Shown in pieces: positions 9,054 to 16,420 of a DNA stretch of 64,000 nucleotides. The notes beneath the pieces were generated by a model, which did no database searches, was not told the DNA's origin, and saw nothing but the letters and a program-made list of their open reading frames with translations. Every line of letters begins with the position of its first letter. The first letter of the stretch is position 1. The stretch lies in the IMG/VR virus record IMGVR_UViG_3300046542_000271, positions 1 through 64,000 of that record; one strand, 5' to 3'. The stretch is from a virus. Position numbers and translations under genes: made by a program.

Positions 9054-9236
9054 TACCCCAATGGCCGACACTCGCTCCGTTGGCCGGGGTACCAACGCTG
9101 GGATGTCCTCCCTAGCACTGACACTAGCCCATGCGGGTGGCTGGTGTAGCTATAGCCCGTAATAGTGCTAAGCCTCAGAACCTATCTAGCGTGAGGACAC
9201 GGATAGCTTCTGGGGATTGTCATTATATGTACAATC
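9054..9236 (+). ncRNA. Chain of RNA hairpins in a gene-free region (candidate ncRNA or leader)
   Basis: The gap 8978-9715 has no credible gene. Its first third folds into successive stems: TACCCC (9054-9059) with GGGGTA (9086-9091) around an inner GGCC/GGCC; TAGCACT (9113-9119) with AGTGCTA (9164-9170); CCTCAGAA and CTATC (9173-9186) with GATAG and TTCTGGGG (9202-9215), 13 bp with one mismatch; and GATTGT (9215-9220) with ACAATC (9231-9236). Strand is assigned from the downstream rightward terminator at 9614-9671. Ends are approximate and expression is unproven. I looked for tRNA signatures and found no convincing T-arm. Confidence 0.4.
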
Positions 9237-9493
9237 AGGACATACGTGTCCACACAACTTGAACTCCGACTCCCTGTGGGATCCTTGCCGATCACCGTTA
9301 TAGTTGGCACCGGCGGGTTACGCGATCAATCCTCTGCCACACACGCTTCTGACTCCAGCGACCCAGACCCGGTACTCCGGCGAGGCATTCAATGGTTTCT
9401 GAGCAGGCCTTGGATCATTAGACACGTCGAGTCCCTGGATCACCTGGAGAGGGTGGTTCATACTCGGCGTGTTTATGCTGCAACTTTTCCGAA

Positions 9494-9511
9494 CCTGTAA
9501 AATTTTACAGG
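9494..9511. promoter_or_regulatory. 18-bp perfect palindrome
   Basis: CCTGTAAAATTTTACAGG is a perfect inverted repeat with no spacer. Its core GTAAAATTTTAC recurs with one change (GTAAATTTTTAC) in the non-coding region at 61551-61562. A dimeric DNA-binding protein site is more likely than an RNA hairpin, because there is no loop. Binding partner unknown. Confidence 0.45.
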
Positions 9512-9559
9512 ACGACACTATCATTTGAACAAAGGTTATCCCATCAGCCTTTGGTCATT

Positions 9560-9597
9560 GGCTCCAGGTCAGAACTTCCCCTTCAGGGCCTGGAGCC
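9560..9597 (+). other. Hairpin with C-rich loop
   Basis: GGCTCCAGG (9560-9568) pairs with CCTGGAGCC (9589-9597) around a 20-nt loop that contains CTTCCCCTTC. It lies 16 nt before a stronger terminator hairpin and may form the 3' part of the same small RNA. It encodes nothing. Confidence 0.45.
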
Positions 9598-9613
9598 TCT
9601 TAGCACTGCGTTA

Positions 9614-9671
9614 GACCACCAACGACGTCCTCCCCCACTCCTCGTCGTTGGTGGTCATTTTTATCTCTTTT
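9614..9671 (+). terminator. Strong rightward intrinsic terminator with no gene upstream
   Basis: GACCACCAACGACG (9614-9627) pairs perfectly over 14 bp with CGTCGTTGGTGGTC (9643-9656), followed by ATTTTTATCTCTTTT. The loop is TCCTCCCCCACTCCT, which contains CCTCC. Only the + direction has a T-run. No rightward protein gene lies between 5175 and here, so it implies a non-coding transcript from this gap or very long readthrough. Confidence 0.7.
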
Positions 9672-9715
9672 ATGCTGCGTCCGTAAAATACTATGCACAC
9701 ACTCTGGAGATAACT

Positions 9716-10156
9716 ATGAATGTAAATACTACACTGACCGGCAAACAGAACATTGTCGCTCTACTGAATTCGTTGAATGGCACTACCCTGGTAGAGGCTA
9801 ACGTGACCCTGGGAACCGTGGAGGCGCTGGTTGAGCAACCTACAAACGCCCGCGTCCAGGTCGCCCCTGGCCCTACCCCAGTCTTCAGTGGTGAAGATTA
9901 CCTCTACTATAACCGTGTCTCCGCACCGGTACAGTTGGGGACTACCGAATCCATCCAAGTCACTGTCACCGCAGGCATGACGGATCAACAGATGTTCACA
10001 GCAGCGATGGCTGTGTTCCCTCTCCAGGCTTCTGAATGGCGTTTTGTAGCTGCGCAGAAACCGATCGGTAGTGATCGTCCTGGTCTACTGGTCATCAGCG
10101 CGCTAGACACCTCGCTGATCTTTCGCGGTGATTACAGCTTCAAGTTGGTCTTCTAA
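9716..10156 (+). CDS. Family A tail-module protein, 146 aa
   Basis: The ATG at 9716 follows TGGAGA with good spacing; the open frame extends upstream through the terminator region but that part is not coding. The N-terminus is a clear family A start: NIVALLNSLNGTTLVEANVT, then NARVQV, FSGEDYLYYNRV and a C-terminal strand ending FRGDYSFKLVF. It is the first of four small rightward family A genes, whereas almost all other members in the window are leftward. It lacks an L(D/N)GF tail. Probably a virion tail or fibre component by family. Confidence 0.85.
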   Translation: MNVNTTLTGKQNIVALLNSLNGTTLVEANVTLGTVEALVEQPTNARVQVAPGPTPVFSGEDYLYYNRVSAPVQLGTTESIQVTVTAGMTDQQMFTAAMAVFPLQASEWRFVAAQKPIGSDRPGLLVISALDTSLIFRGDYSFKLVF

Positions 10157-10219
10157 GTACCCCCTAGATGATAGTATGGAGTTTAGTCCGAACTCTGTAT
10201 CACATCTAGGAGATGCGAC

Positions 10220-10735
10220 ATGAAAATCAATTTGGCTAAAACGCCTCTGGAGAACTTGGTTCTTCAGATCGTTGAAGACAACAGCGGTCTGGTTCTGACC
10301 GCTGCCCAAGTAACTGCTGGCGCTCCATCGACTTTCGGTGGTGATCCACAGAACACCCAAGTGACCCTGACCGCCGTTGATGGTCAAGGTTACAGCGGTA
10401 CCAAGCTCGTCAAGTACGTGCGTCTGGGCCTGGACAGCGGTAAAGCTGTTCCAGTCACCACTCTGGAAGTGCTGGCCGCTGACGACCAGGCTGCTGTTGA
10501 GGCCAAGGTCGCCGTCGCTCTGGGTCTGATCGAAGACGAACTGACCTTCTCCGCGTACACCGCTGCGGTTGACGATGCCACCCCTGGCACCATCACTATT
10601 GCAGCGAACGCTGGTAGCCTGCTGTACGTCGGCGCTGCCAAAACCATCGCTATCACCGTTCCAGCAGTAGCTGACCCAGATCTCGAAGATGAAATCGTCA
10701 TCGACGAACTGAGCGGCTTCGACCCAGAAGCCTAA
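10220..10735 (+). CDS. Family A tail-module protein, 171 aa (tandem copy 1)
   Basis: The ATG at 10220 follows TAGGAG. The product (MKINLAKTPLENLVLQIVED...) is closely similar to the next two genes along its whole length. It shows NTQVTLTAVDGQGYSGTKLV, KYVRLGLDSGKAVP and the C-terminal tail DELSGFDPEA. The tail matches the L(D/N)GF motif found at the ends of other family A proteins and in the long repeat protein at 53860-55941. Codon use is smooth and strongly biased, suggesting high expression. Likely structural. Confidence 0.88.
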   Translation: MKINLAKTPLENLVLQIVEDNSGLVLTAAQVTAGAPSTFGGDPQNTQVTLTAVDGQGYSGTKLVKYVRLGLDSGKAVPVTTLEVLAADDQAAVEAKVAVALGLIEDELTFSAYTAAVDDATPGTITIAANAGSLLYVGAAKTIAITVPAVADPDLEDEIVIDELSGFDPEA

Positions 10736-10741
10736 CAAGTA

Positions 10742-10761
10742 GGCCGCCAGGGACGGCGGCC
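10742..10761 (+). other. GC-rich hairpin between tandem genes
   Basis: GGCCGCC (10742-10748) pairs with GGCGGCC (10755-10761), loop AGGGAC. There is no T-run. It sits just upstream of the TAGGGG ribosome binding site of the next gene. It may be an mRNA stabiliser, attenuator or translation modulator. A related but decayed sequence (CCGCCAGGGATCGGTG) precedes the third tandem copy. Confidence 0.5.
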
Positions 10762-10778
10762 CTCCTAGGGGTAAGTGG

Positions 10779-11222
10779 ATGAAGATCGACATCACCAAAA
10801 CGGCCTTGGAGAACATCGTTCTCCAGGTCATTGAGGACAATCCAGGACTCACTCTGAGTGCCTCCCAAGTTACTGCCAGCGACTTGGCCGTATTCGGCGG
10901 CGTTCAGAACACGCAGGTAACCTTGACGGCTATTCCAGGACAGGGCTTCAGTGGTACTGATGTGGTCTATTACGACCGCATGGGGATCAACGATGGCATT
11001 GGCCCAGACGTGACCAGTGTGGAAGTACTCCTCACCGACGACCAGACTGCTGTGGAGGTCAAAGTCGCTGCTGCCATGGGTCTTCGATTCGATGAGTTGG
11101 CGTTCAGTGACTACACCCCAGCCGTCAATGCGAGCACCCCAGGCGTCATCGGCGTGTCTCCAAAGCCCACCAGCATGCTGTACATGGGCGGCGGTGTCTA
11201 TATCACCATCACCGTGGCATAG
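10779..11222 (+). CDS. Family A tail-module protein, 147 aa (tandem copy 2, decayed C-terminus)
   Basis: MKIDITKTALENIVLQVIED is nearly identical to copy 3, also at DNA level. The module motifs NTQVTLTAIPGQGFSGTDVV and YYDRMG are present. The protein stops at ...YITITVA, about 24 residues shorter than its neighbours. Just past the TAG, in a different frame, the DNA reads RGFYPEA followed by TAA, a remnant of the GFDPEA tail. A deletion with frameshift has therefore removed the linker and tail. The rest of the frame is intact, so the protein is probably still made. Confidence 0.85.
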   Translation: MKIDITKTALENIVLQVIEDNPGLTLSASQVTASDLAVFGGVQNTQVTLTAIPGQGFSGTDVVYYDRMGINDGIGPDVTSVEVLLTDDQTAVEVKVAAAMGLRFDELAFSDYTPAVNASTPGVIGVSPKPTSMLYMGGGVYITITVA

Positions 11223-11289
11223 AGGCTTCTATCCTGAAGCTTAATGTCTAAACCGCCAGGGATCGGTGACACTCCTGCGGGTAAGCAAC

Positions 11290-11793
11290 ATGAAGATTGA
11301 TATCACCAAAACGGCCTTGGAGAACATCGTTCTCCAGGTTGTTGAAGACAACCCTGGTCTGATCCTGACCGCTGACCAAGTTACTCTTGGCGCAGTGAGC
11401 AACTTCTTTGGCGATCCTCAGAACACTCAGGTGACCTTGACTGCTATCGAAGGTCAAGGTTTCAGTGGTTCCAAGGTGGTCAAGTACAAGCGTCTCGGCG
11501 TTCTTAGCGGGAAGGCTGTACCTGTTACCAGCATCACCATCTCTGCAAGTGATGGGTTTGCCGAGGCTCAGATCGCGGCGGCTGAAGCGATGGGTCTGCG
11601 TTGGGAAGAGCTCCTGTTCCATGATTGGTCTCCACCAGTCAATGTGAACGTTTCAGGCATCATGGGTGTCTCTCCTAAAGCTGGCGGTTACTTCTACGTC
11701 GGTGCGGGTGAGATGATCCAAGTCAACATGTCGTCGGATCTCGAAACCCAGATCGCGACTGACGAGTTGAGTGGCTTCGATCCTGAAGTCTAA
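11290..11793 (+). CDS. Family A tail-module protein, 167 aa (tandem copy 3)
   Basis: The ATG at 11290 aligns with the start of copy 2 (MKIDITKTALENIVLQVVED); an upstream in-frame GTG at 11266 is not supported by the alignment. The product carries NTQVTLTAIEGQGFSGSKVV, KYKRLGVLSGKAVP and the tail DELSGFDPEV, so it is full length. The Shine-Dalgarno is weak (GCGGGTAAG). It is followed by the long hairpin at 11803-11852. It is a recent tandem duplicate of copies 1 and 2. Confidence 0.87.
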   Translation: MKIDITKTALENIVLQVVEDNPGLILTADQVTLGAVSNFFGDPQNTQVTLTAIEGQGFSGSKVVKYKRLGVLSGKAVPVTSITISASDGFAEAQIAAAEAMGLRWEELLFHDWSPPVNVNVSGIMGVSPKAGGYFYVGAGEMIQVNMSSDLETQIATDELSGFDPEV

Positions 11794-11802
11794 TCTACGC
11801 CA

Positions 11803-11852
11803 ACAGGCATAGGTGCACCACTGTGGGGAAACCCACAGTGGTGTTTATGCTG
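11803..11852. terminator. Hairpin with GAAA tetraloop between convergent genes
   Basis: CACCACTGTGGG (11816-11827) pairs with CCCACAGTGGTG (11832-11843) around a GAAA tetraloop. An outer stem ACAGGCAT/ATGCTGT extends it. It lies between the rightward tandem genes and the leftward lectin-like genes. No T-run follows. It belongs to the GCATA/TATGC hairpin set. Confidence 0.7.
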
Positions 11853-12908
11853 TTAACGTGGACGAGCAACAACTTCTACCTTAATGTCTTCAATGACACG
11901 TTTTGGAGAAGCTGGTGTGGCAAAGCCCTTAATAAGCGACTGTACCGACGTTAGCATGTTGACGTTTGGAAGGTCCAGGAAACTCGAGGTAGCCGTCTTG
12001 GTGGAAAGTTTAGTCTCCACGTTCGCAGGGTTACCGCCTGGATGAGACCGACCTAGGTCTGACACGATCCCGTAGATAGGACCACTGTTGAGTTTGGATT
12101 GCACGGCTTTAGGGAGGTAAGTCTCTTTAACCCCATCGCCCTTGATCGTAGTCCCCAGTACCGTGGAGCTCAGCTCGGTAGTCGTCACATCCACACCTTC
12201 CGCGATGGTGATACCAGCATCGGCGTTAGCCTGACGATCCATCGCCAACTCACGGATGTTGACAGAACCCAAACGAGAGCTAGGCGCTATCCCGTCATCG
12301 TACACCACGTAGATGTCGGTGATGTGCGCTAAAGCACCGGTTTGTGTGGCACCTGGTTTAGCTACCATGCACGCCATGTTGATCTTCCAGTACGACAGCG
12401 GAACATCCGTGAGCGTGGACACTACAACTCCATCGATGTACAACGAAGCGGCTCCAGTCACTACGTCGTGTACGATCTCGAAGTAGAGGTCTGGACGGTC
12501 GTTATAAACCACCATGCTAGGCAGGCTAAACTGCTTACCTGTCGGTGGAGCGCTGGCGATGTGATGCGTCCCCGAGACCCATGGCCTGAGGGCTGTGGTC
12601 ATCCGCCAGCCAATGATGAGCTTCTTGGCATTACCGATCGGCGGTAGCGTTGGAACACCGCGCTGTGCCTCCACCGGTGGAACTAGCTCGTTACCAGGTT
12701 GGACTTTCAGGTAAAACGCGCTGGCCTCAGAGGTGGTGTAAGTCGCTGTTGGTGACATGATCCAACGACGACTGTTCAACTCAGCGATGGCCAGCACGTT
12801 ACTGGTTGAGTAAGCGCCGATGTCAGACGCCTTCCCGACCAGTCCCAGGCCGTTCGTAATCGGTCCCAGCTTTATCCGGTCAAAGCCTTCTGCGTAGACT
12901 AGTGACAT
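11853..12908 (-). CDS. Family B lectin-like (LamG-fold) fibre protein, 351 aa
   Basis: The core shows the jelly-roll pattern of concanavalin/LamG domains: YFEIVHDVVTGAASLYIDG, then a strand ending ITDIYVVYDDG near residue 205. The C-terminal 140 residues form a second domain ending VIEDIKVEVVARPR. Such domains bind glycans in phage fibres and hydrolases. The ATG at 12908 follows GGGAG. It lies 2 nt after the next family A gene, so the two are translationally coupled. Receptor binding is the likely role, inferred from fold and context. Confidence 0.82.
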   Translation of the reverse strand: MSLVYAEGFDRIKLGPITNGLGLVGKASDIGAYSTSNVLAIAELNSRRWIMSPTATYTTSEASAFYLKVQPGNELVPPVEAQRGVPTLPPIGNAKKLIIGWRMTTALRPWVSGTHHIASAPPTGKQFSLPSMVVYNDRPDLYFEIVHDVVTGAASLYIDGVVVSTLTDVPLSYWKINMACMVAKPGATQTGALAHITDIYVVYDDGIAPSSRLGSVNIRELAMDRQANADAGITIAEGVDVTTTELSSTVLGTTIKGDGVKETYLPKAVQSKLNSGPIYGIVSDLGRSHPGGNPANVETKLSTKTATSSFLDLPNVNMLTSVQSLIKGFATPASPKRVIEDIKVEVVARPR

Positions 12909-12910
12909 GA

Positions 12911-13783
12911 TCAGTTACTCCCTACTGCGTCGAAACCATTTAAGGTATCGGTAACGATTTCATCGTCCAGTACGAGAGGTACAACTATCTCGAAGCCATT
13001 CAATGTATCGTTAGCGATAGCCATGTGGAGCTTCGGCGTATTGTCGAAGTCCGTGGTCTCAAGCACTGGCAAGAGTACATCGATCTTGATAACCGCTGAG
13101 CTGTCGTAGTACCCATCCGGAGAGAACAAGTAACTGTCCGGGTGTGGATAGATCTTCACCGTACCGTCTGGATTAACTACCGACTTGACGTTGTCGATGT
13201 CTTCTGCCAGCAGGCTATAGCCGAGACCCTGGACGTAAGCCAAGAACGCAGCAACGTTGACAAAGCCACCGTCAGGCAGGAGTAGGTTGTCCAGTACGTT
13301 AATCGAGTAACGGTTGTACGTTACATCGATACTTCCACGATACGGGTTGAGCTCCTTCGCCGTGACCGTGACCTTTGACAGTCGTCCAGCCACCTGAGTA
13401 GGTCGAGTGAACGTCAGACGGGTCAGGTCAACCGCTATCTTCATAGCGCTCTTAAAGAGCGTCGAGAACATGGTCCAGCCAGTGACGCCCTTGTTGATTG
13501 CGAGCTCTCCAGCGGCTTGCTGGATCACTTGCGTACGGACAGCACTCAGTTGGGTGGTCGGGACCGTTTTACTCGCCACACGGGCACTCACGGTCTCCAG
13601 GCTACTCTTTACATCCGCACGCTCCGGCAGGATCACGTAGGCGTTGTCAATCATGACCTGGGTGGTGTAATCGGCACTGGCTACACGGGCACTGATTGTT
13701 TCGACGGTCGATTTACCGTCGGCCCGTTCAGGTAAGATGACGTAGGCATTGTCTAACAATACCGTTGAAGTTTCATCAGCCAT
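12911..13783 (-). CDS. Family A tail-module protein with N-terminal duplication, 290 aa
   Basis: The first 72 residues hold two copies of a roughly 35-residue unit containing DNAYVILPERAD and ET(I/V)SARVAS. A helical segment follows, then the family A module (AKELNPYRGSIDVTYNRYS). The end holds two short tails, NDTLNGFE and TDTLNGFD. The ATG follows GGGGAG. It pairs with the lectin-like gene 2 nt downstream. The N-terminal repeats may be a virion attachment or oligomerisation element. Confidence 0.85.
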   Translation of the reverse strand: MADETSTVLLDNAYVILPERADGKSTVETISARVASADYTTQVMIDNAYVILPERADVKSSLETVSARVASKTVPTTQLSAVRTQVIQQAAGELAINKGVTGWTMFSTLFKSAMKIAVDLTRLTFTRPTQVAGRLSKVTVTAKELNPYRGSIDVTYNRYSINVLDNLLLPDGGFVNVAAFLAYVQGLGYSLLAEDIDNVKSVVNPDGTVKIYPHPDSYLFSPDGYYDSSAVIKIDVLLPVLETTDFDNTPKLHMAIANDTLNGFEIVVPLVLDDEIVTDTLNGFDAVGSN

Positions 13784-13796
13784 AACGACTCCCCAA

Positions 13797-14702
13797 TTAT
13801 TGCTCTTTGGCTGTAAAGGTCATAGAGATATCGTCAAGGAGTGTTTGAGGAGTTTTAAGGTCCGCGTGACTACCGGTGAACGTCAATCCTACGGTGCCGA
13901 GCGTAGACGCCCTGACTGCATCCAGGTGTTGAGACTCGATATTACCAGCGGTTCGGTCGAACGAAACGTCCAACGCCGCCGGATACCCGGAGATGTGGGT
14001 GCGCTTCAATCCGATCTGCAACCCAACCAGTTGCTGTGCCAATGCAGCTGCTGGAAGCGACTTCAGTTTCAGTTTGAACGCGGCGTCGACGTCGTTGGAA
14101 TTGACACTAACCTGGTTACCGCGATCGCCAGCGATAACACCAGCCAGGTTAGCTACCGCCCAATCGGTGTTGGTGACGAGTTCAAGTTCGGCGTCACTGA
14201 CATTGACAGGACCCAGCGCGTCAGCAGCCAAACCTTCCAACACATACACGTCAGTGATGTAACAGAACAAAGCACCGGTTGACTGCATGGTGACGTAGTG
14301 GTTTCCGCTGGAGCCTGTATAACCAGACGCCGCTATCCAAGGCCCAGCGTCGACACGGTACGTAGGAGAGATACCGTACCCACCAGCCATTTCGAAATAG
14401 AACTCTCGATCAATCACACACGGAATCGTTTGACCGCAAACGTTCGCCGGAGCGAACTTTGGTAGGACGCGGAACCCGATGACTTGAGCGTCGCCAGCGA
14501 CGGCTGCAAACGGCTTCTTAACGGTCAGTGAGACGCCACCACTCTGCTTCGCCGCAAGCCATCGTTTACCATTCAGCGATATAAAGTCTACGTTGTTAGT
14601 AAACTGCGTCTGGGTTTGCACTGCGTTGAATAGAGAGGACATTAATCCTGCCTGATCGGTTACCTTCGAGTAGTTCTCGAGTACCAGTAGTTTAACAGTC
14701 AT
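13797..14702 (-). CDS. Family B lectin-like fibre protein, 301 aa
   Basis: The product starts MTVKLLVLENYSKV. It has a beta-rich N-terminal domain with REFYFEMAGGYGISPTYRVD and a strand ITDVYVLEG typical of LamG-like domains. A second domain follows, with FDRTAGNIESQ and the end ISMTFTAKEQ. The ATG at 14702 follows GGAGGGG. It is 3 nt from the gene upstream in transcription. Likely a receptor-binding fibre element. The sequence is strongly diverged from its paralogues, so only the pattern is shared. Confidence 0.78.
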   Translation of the reverse strand: MTVKLLVLENYSKVTDQAGLMSSLFNAVQTQTQFTNNVDFISLNGKRWLAAKQSGGVSLTVKKPFAAVAGDAQVIGFRVLPKFAPANVCGQTIPCVIDREFYFEMAGGYGISPTYRVDAGPWIAASGYTGSSGNHYVTMQSTGALFCYITDVYVLEGLAADALGPVNVSDAELELVTNTDWAVANLAGVIAGDRGNQVSVNSNDVDAAFKLKLKSLPAAALAQQLVGLQIGLKRTHISGYPAALDVSFDRTAGNIESQHLDAVRASTLGTVGLTFTGSHADLKTPQTLLDDISMTFTAKEQ

Positions 14703-14705
14703 GAC

Positions 14706-15836
14706 TTACGCCCCTCCAACGAACTGTGTGAATTTGACCCGGACGTCTTTCAACTTAGCGCCATCAGGATCTATGGTGGTCGGACTGAGATTGACAGTAC
14801 CCACAACAGCGCCAGGAGTCGGTGTGTTGGCAACAGACGACAACACAGAACTGTCCACCAACGATTTGACTTCAACGGCGGAGTCGACGCCACTAACCCG
14901 ACCATAGCGGAAGACAGGGATAGGGGTTCCTCGCAGACGAGTCGCTACGTGATCGAGCGTCAAGTCTACCTGACCGCCCAGACCAGTCATCCGGGTAGGC
15001 AACGTATTGGTTACCACTCCGTCATGACGCGCATTGATAGCGCCGTTGGCCAAGTTATTGCTAATGTCTGTCAAGTCATTAGGGTAACCGGAGATAGCCT
15101 TGGCGCGATAGGCTTTCGTTTTTATATTCAATGACCGAGCTGACTTAAACGTCGGGTTCAGGAACTGAGAAGCCACGTAGACATCTCTGAACTTGAGTTT
15201 CGAGCCGGCCTGTATGCGGATGACTGGGGGATAGGTTACCGTGTAGTCGATAGTGTAATCAGAGCGGGTGAACAGACTATCCCACACCCGGATTCCGTCA
15301 ATCCAAATTTCGTAACAGATTGATGACAGTCCAGGCCGCGCTGCTTGGGCTGGGGTGACGTGGTATTGTCTTACTTCGACGTAATATTCACCAATGCTGG
15401 TGATATACGACTGCAACCAATTGGTGTGAACGCCAGGAATGCCGTAGTAGGCGGTAGAACCGTTGGCGCTACGCACCATACCTAGGATCGACAAATCGAT
15501 ACCCACCAGGTCGCTAAGGTTATCAACCTTTAGCCTGAAACCGAAGGCGGAGTAATTAGTGGTTTGTGCGTCGGCGCTAGAATTTACACCGAAGCCGCTC
15601 GTCGGACCATGGGTACTGATACACAGTCTCGCCGCTCCAGACAATTCGAACCATCTACGACCATCAGTACCTTCCGTCACCGTCGTCTTCAGACTTGCAA
15701 GCGCCGTGCCTGGACGAGTGAGTGTAAAGCCAGGTACGCCGTTGCTGTAAGTGTCGCTATCGAGCTCAGCGAGATAGGGACTCTGAGCCATCAAGCCGAC
15801 TGGGTGCGAGTCAGGCGTTATGTATCGAACTACCAT
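14706..15836 (-). CDS. Family B lectin-like fibre protein, 376 aa
   Basis: This is one of the longest family B members. The N-terminal jelly-roll region includes ICYEIWIDGIRVWDSLF and LKFRDVYVASQF. The C-terminal part has the two-step domain seen in other members (AISGYPNDLTDISNNLA ... VDLTLDHVATRL) and ends in VRVKFTQFVGGA. The ATG at 15836 follows ACGGAG. It is the first gene after the hairpin at 15880-15915 in the leftward direction, which may divide the array into separate transcripts. Confidence 0.8.
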   Translation of the reverse strand: MVVRYITPDSHPVGLMAQSPYLAELDSDTYSNGVPGFTLTRPGTALASLKTTVTEGTDGRRWFELSGAARLCISTHGPTSGFGVNSSADAQTTNYSAFGFRLKVDNLSDLVGIDLSILGMVRSANGSTAYYGIPGVHTNWLQSYITSIGEYYVEVRQYHVTPAQAARPGLSSICYEIWIDGIRVWDSLFTRSDYTIDYTVTYPPVIRIQAGSKLKFRDVYVASQFLNPTFKSARSLNIKTKAYRAKAISGYPNDLTDISNNLANGAINARHDGVVTNTLPTRMTGLGGQVDLTLDHVATRLRGTPIPVFRYGRVSGVDSAVEVKSLVDSSVLSSVANTPTPGAVVGTVNLSPTTIDPDGAKLKDVRVKFTQFVGGA

Positions 15837-15879
15837 ATTACATACTCCGTAAGGTTACTGTCATAGGATTTCTAATAAC

Positions 15880-15915
15880 CTACAGTGGGAGGTTGATGCC
15901 TCCCACTGTATGCTC
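15880..15915 (-). terminator. 12-bp perfect hairpin within the array
   Basis: TACAGTGGGAGG (15881-15892) pairs with CCTCCCACTGTA (15899-15910), loop TTGATG. Read leftward it begins AGCATACAGTGG, so it has the AGCATA prefix of the hairpin set. It directly follows the stop of the 15915-16409 gene. There is only a weak T-rich stretch downstream. Confidence 0.65.
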
Positions 15916-16409
15916 TAGATAGAACCTAAGTAGTTTGTGAACATCGTGGTCTGCAAGTGCGGCTTACGCAGCACTGGGAGGTCGTAGCTACCCTTAAACC
16001 ACTTAGACCCTACCTTGGCTACCAATGGGATCGTAAACTCCGTGACGGAGCCTGTGACGACCACCGGACCATCTACCAAGTCATCCTCAGTAAAGGGAAT
16101 GCCTGTGTTACGGCGAATGGTCGGGAGGAGACCGTAGACGGTACTGTCTTCGCTGGAGTATCGTTTAGCCAACCCCAGACCAGCAAGGCCAGCCAGATCC
16201 AATTGGAAGTAGCGGACCACCGTAGTGGAAGTACCACCACCCGCTTTCGGGATCGTGATGTTCAGCACGGCATCACGGTCTGATGCCCCGCCTACGTTAG
16301 GCGTGGATGTTGGCGCAACGACGCAGTCAGCCTGGACTAACGTCTGTCCCAACAACGTACCCAATTTATCGATGAACGTACCATCGACGAAGAAGTTCTG
16401 CTTAGACAT
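15915..16409 (-). CDS. Family A tail-module protein, 164 aa
   Basis: Single-module member with VLNITIPKAGGGTSTTVVRY, a helical segment ending NTGIPFTEDDLVDGP and a terminal KWFKGSYDLPVLRKPHLQ. That last segment resembles the ends of the two larger family A proteins at 20301 and 22422 (FFKGESTLTLTRAP, FFTGTTRVSISRAP). It has the best ribosome binding site of the array, TAAGGAGGT 5 nt before ATG 16409, which suggests strong translation. Likely structural. Confidence 0.85.
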   Translation of the reverse strand: MSKQNFFVDGTFIDKLGTLLGQTLVQADCVVAPTSTPNVGGASDRDAVLNITIPKAGGGTSTTVVRYFQLDLAGLAGLGLAKRYSSEDSTVYGLLPTIRRNTGIPFTEDDLVDGPVVVTGSVTEFTIPLVAKVGSKWFKGSYDLPVLRKPHLQTTMFTNYLGSI

Positions 16410-16420
16410 CAGGTACCTCC

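Noticed and set aside
9240-9300. A possible reverse-strand tRNA T-arm (ACTTGAACTCC)
   Set aside because: The T-stem has a mismatch and lacks the invariant closing pair, and no anticodon or D-arm fits around it.
9246-9500. An 84-codon GTG-start frame in the non-coding gap, with AGGA upstream
   Set aside because: Codon use (AGG, AGA, CGA, ATA) is unlike the rest of the window, the protein shows no pattern, and the region forms RNA stems and a palindrome instead.
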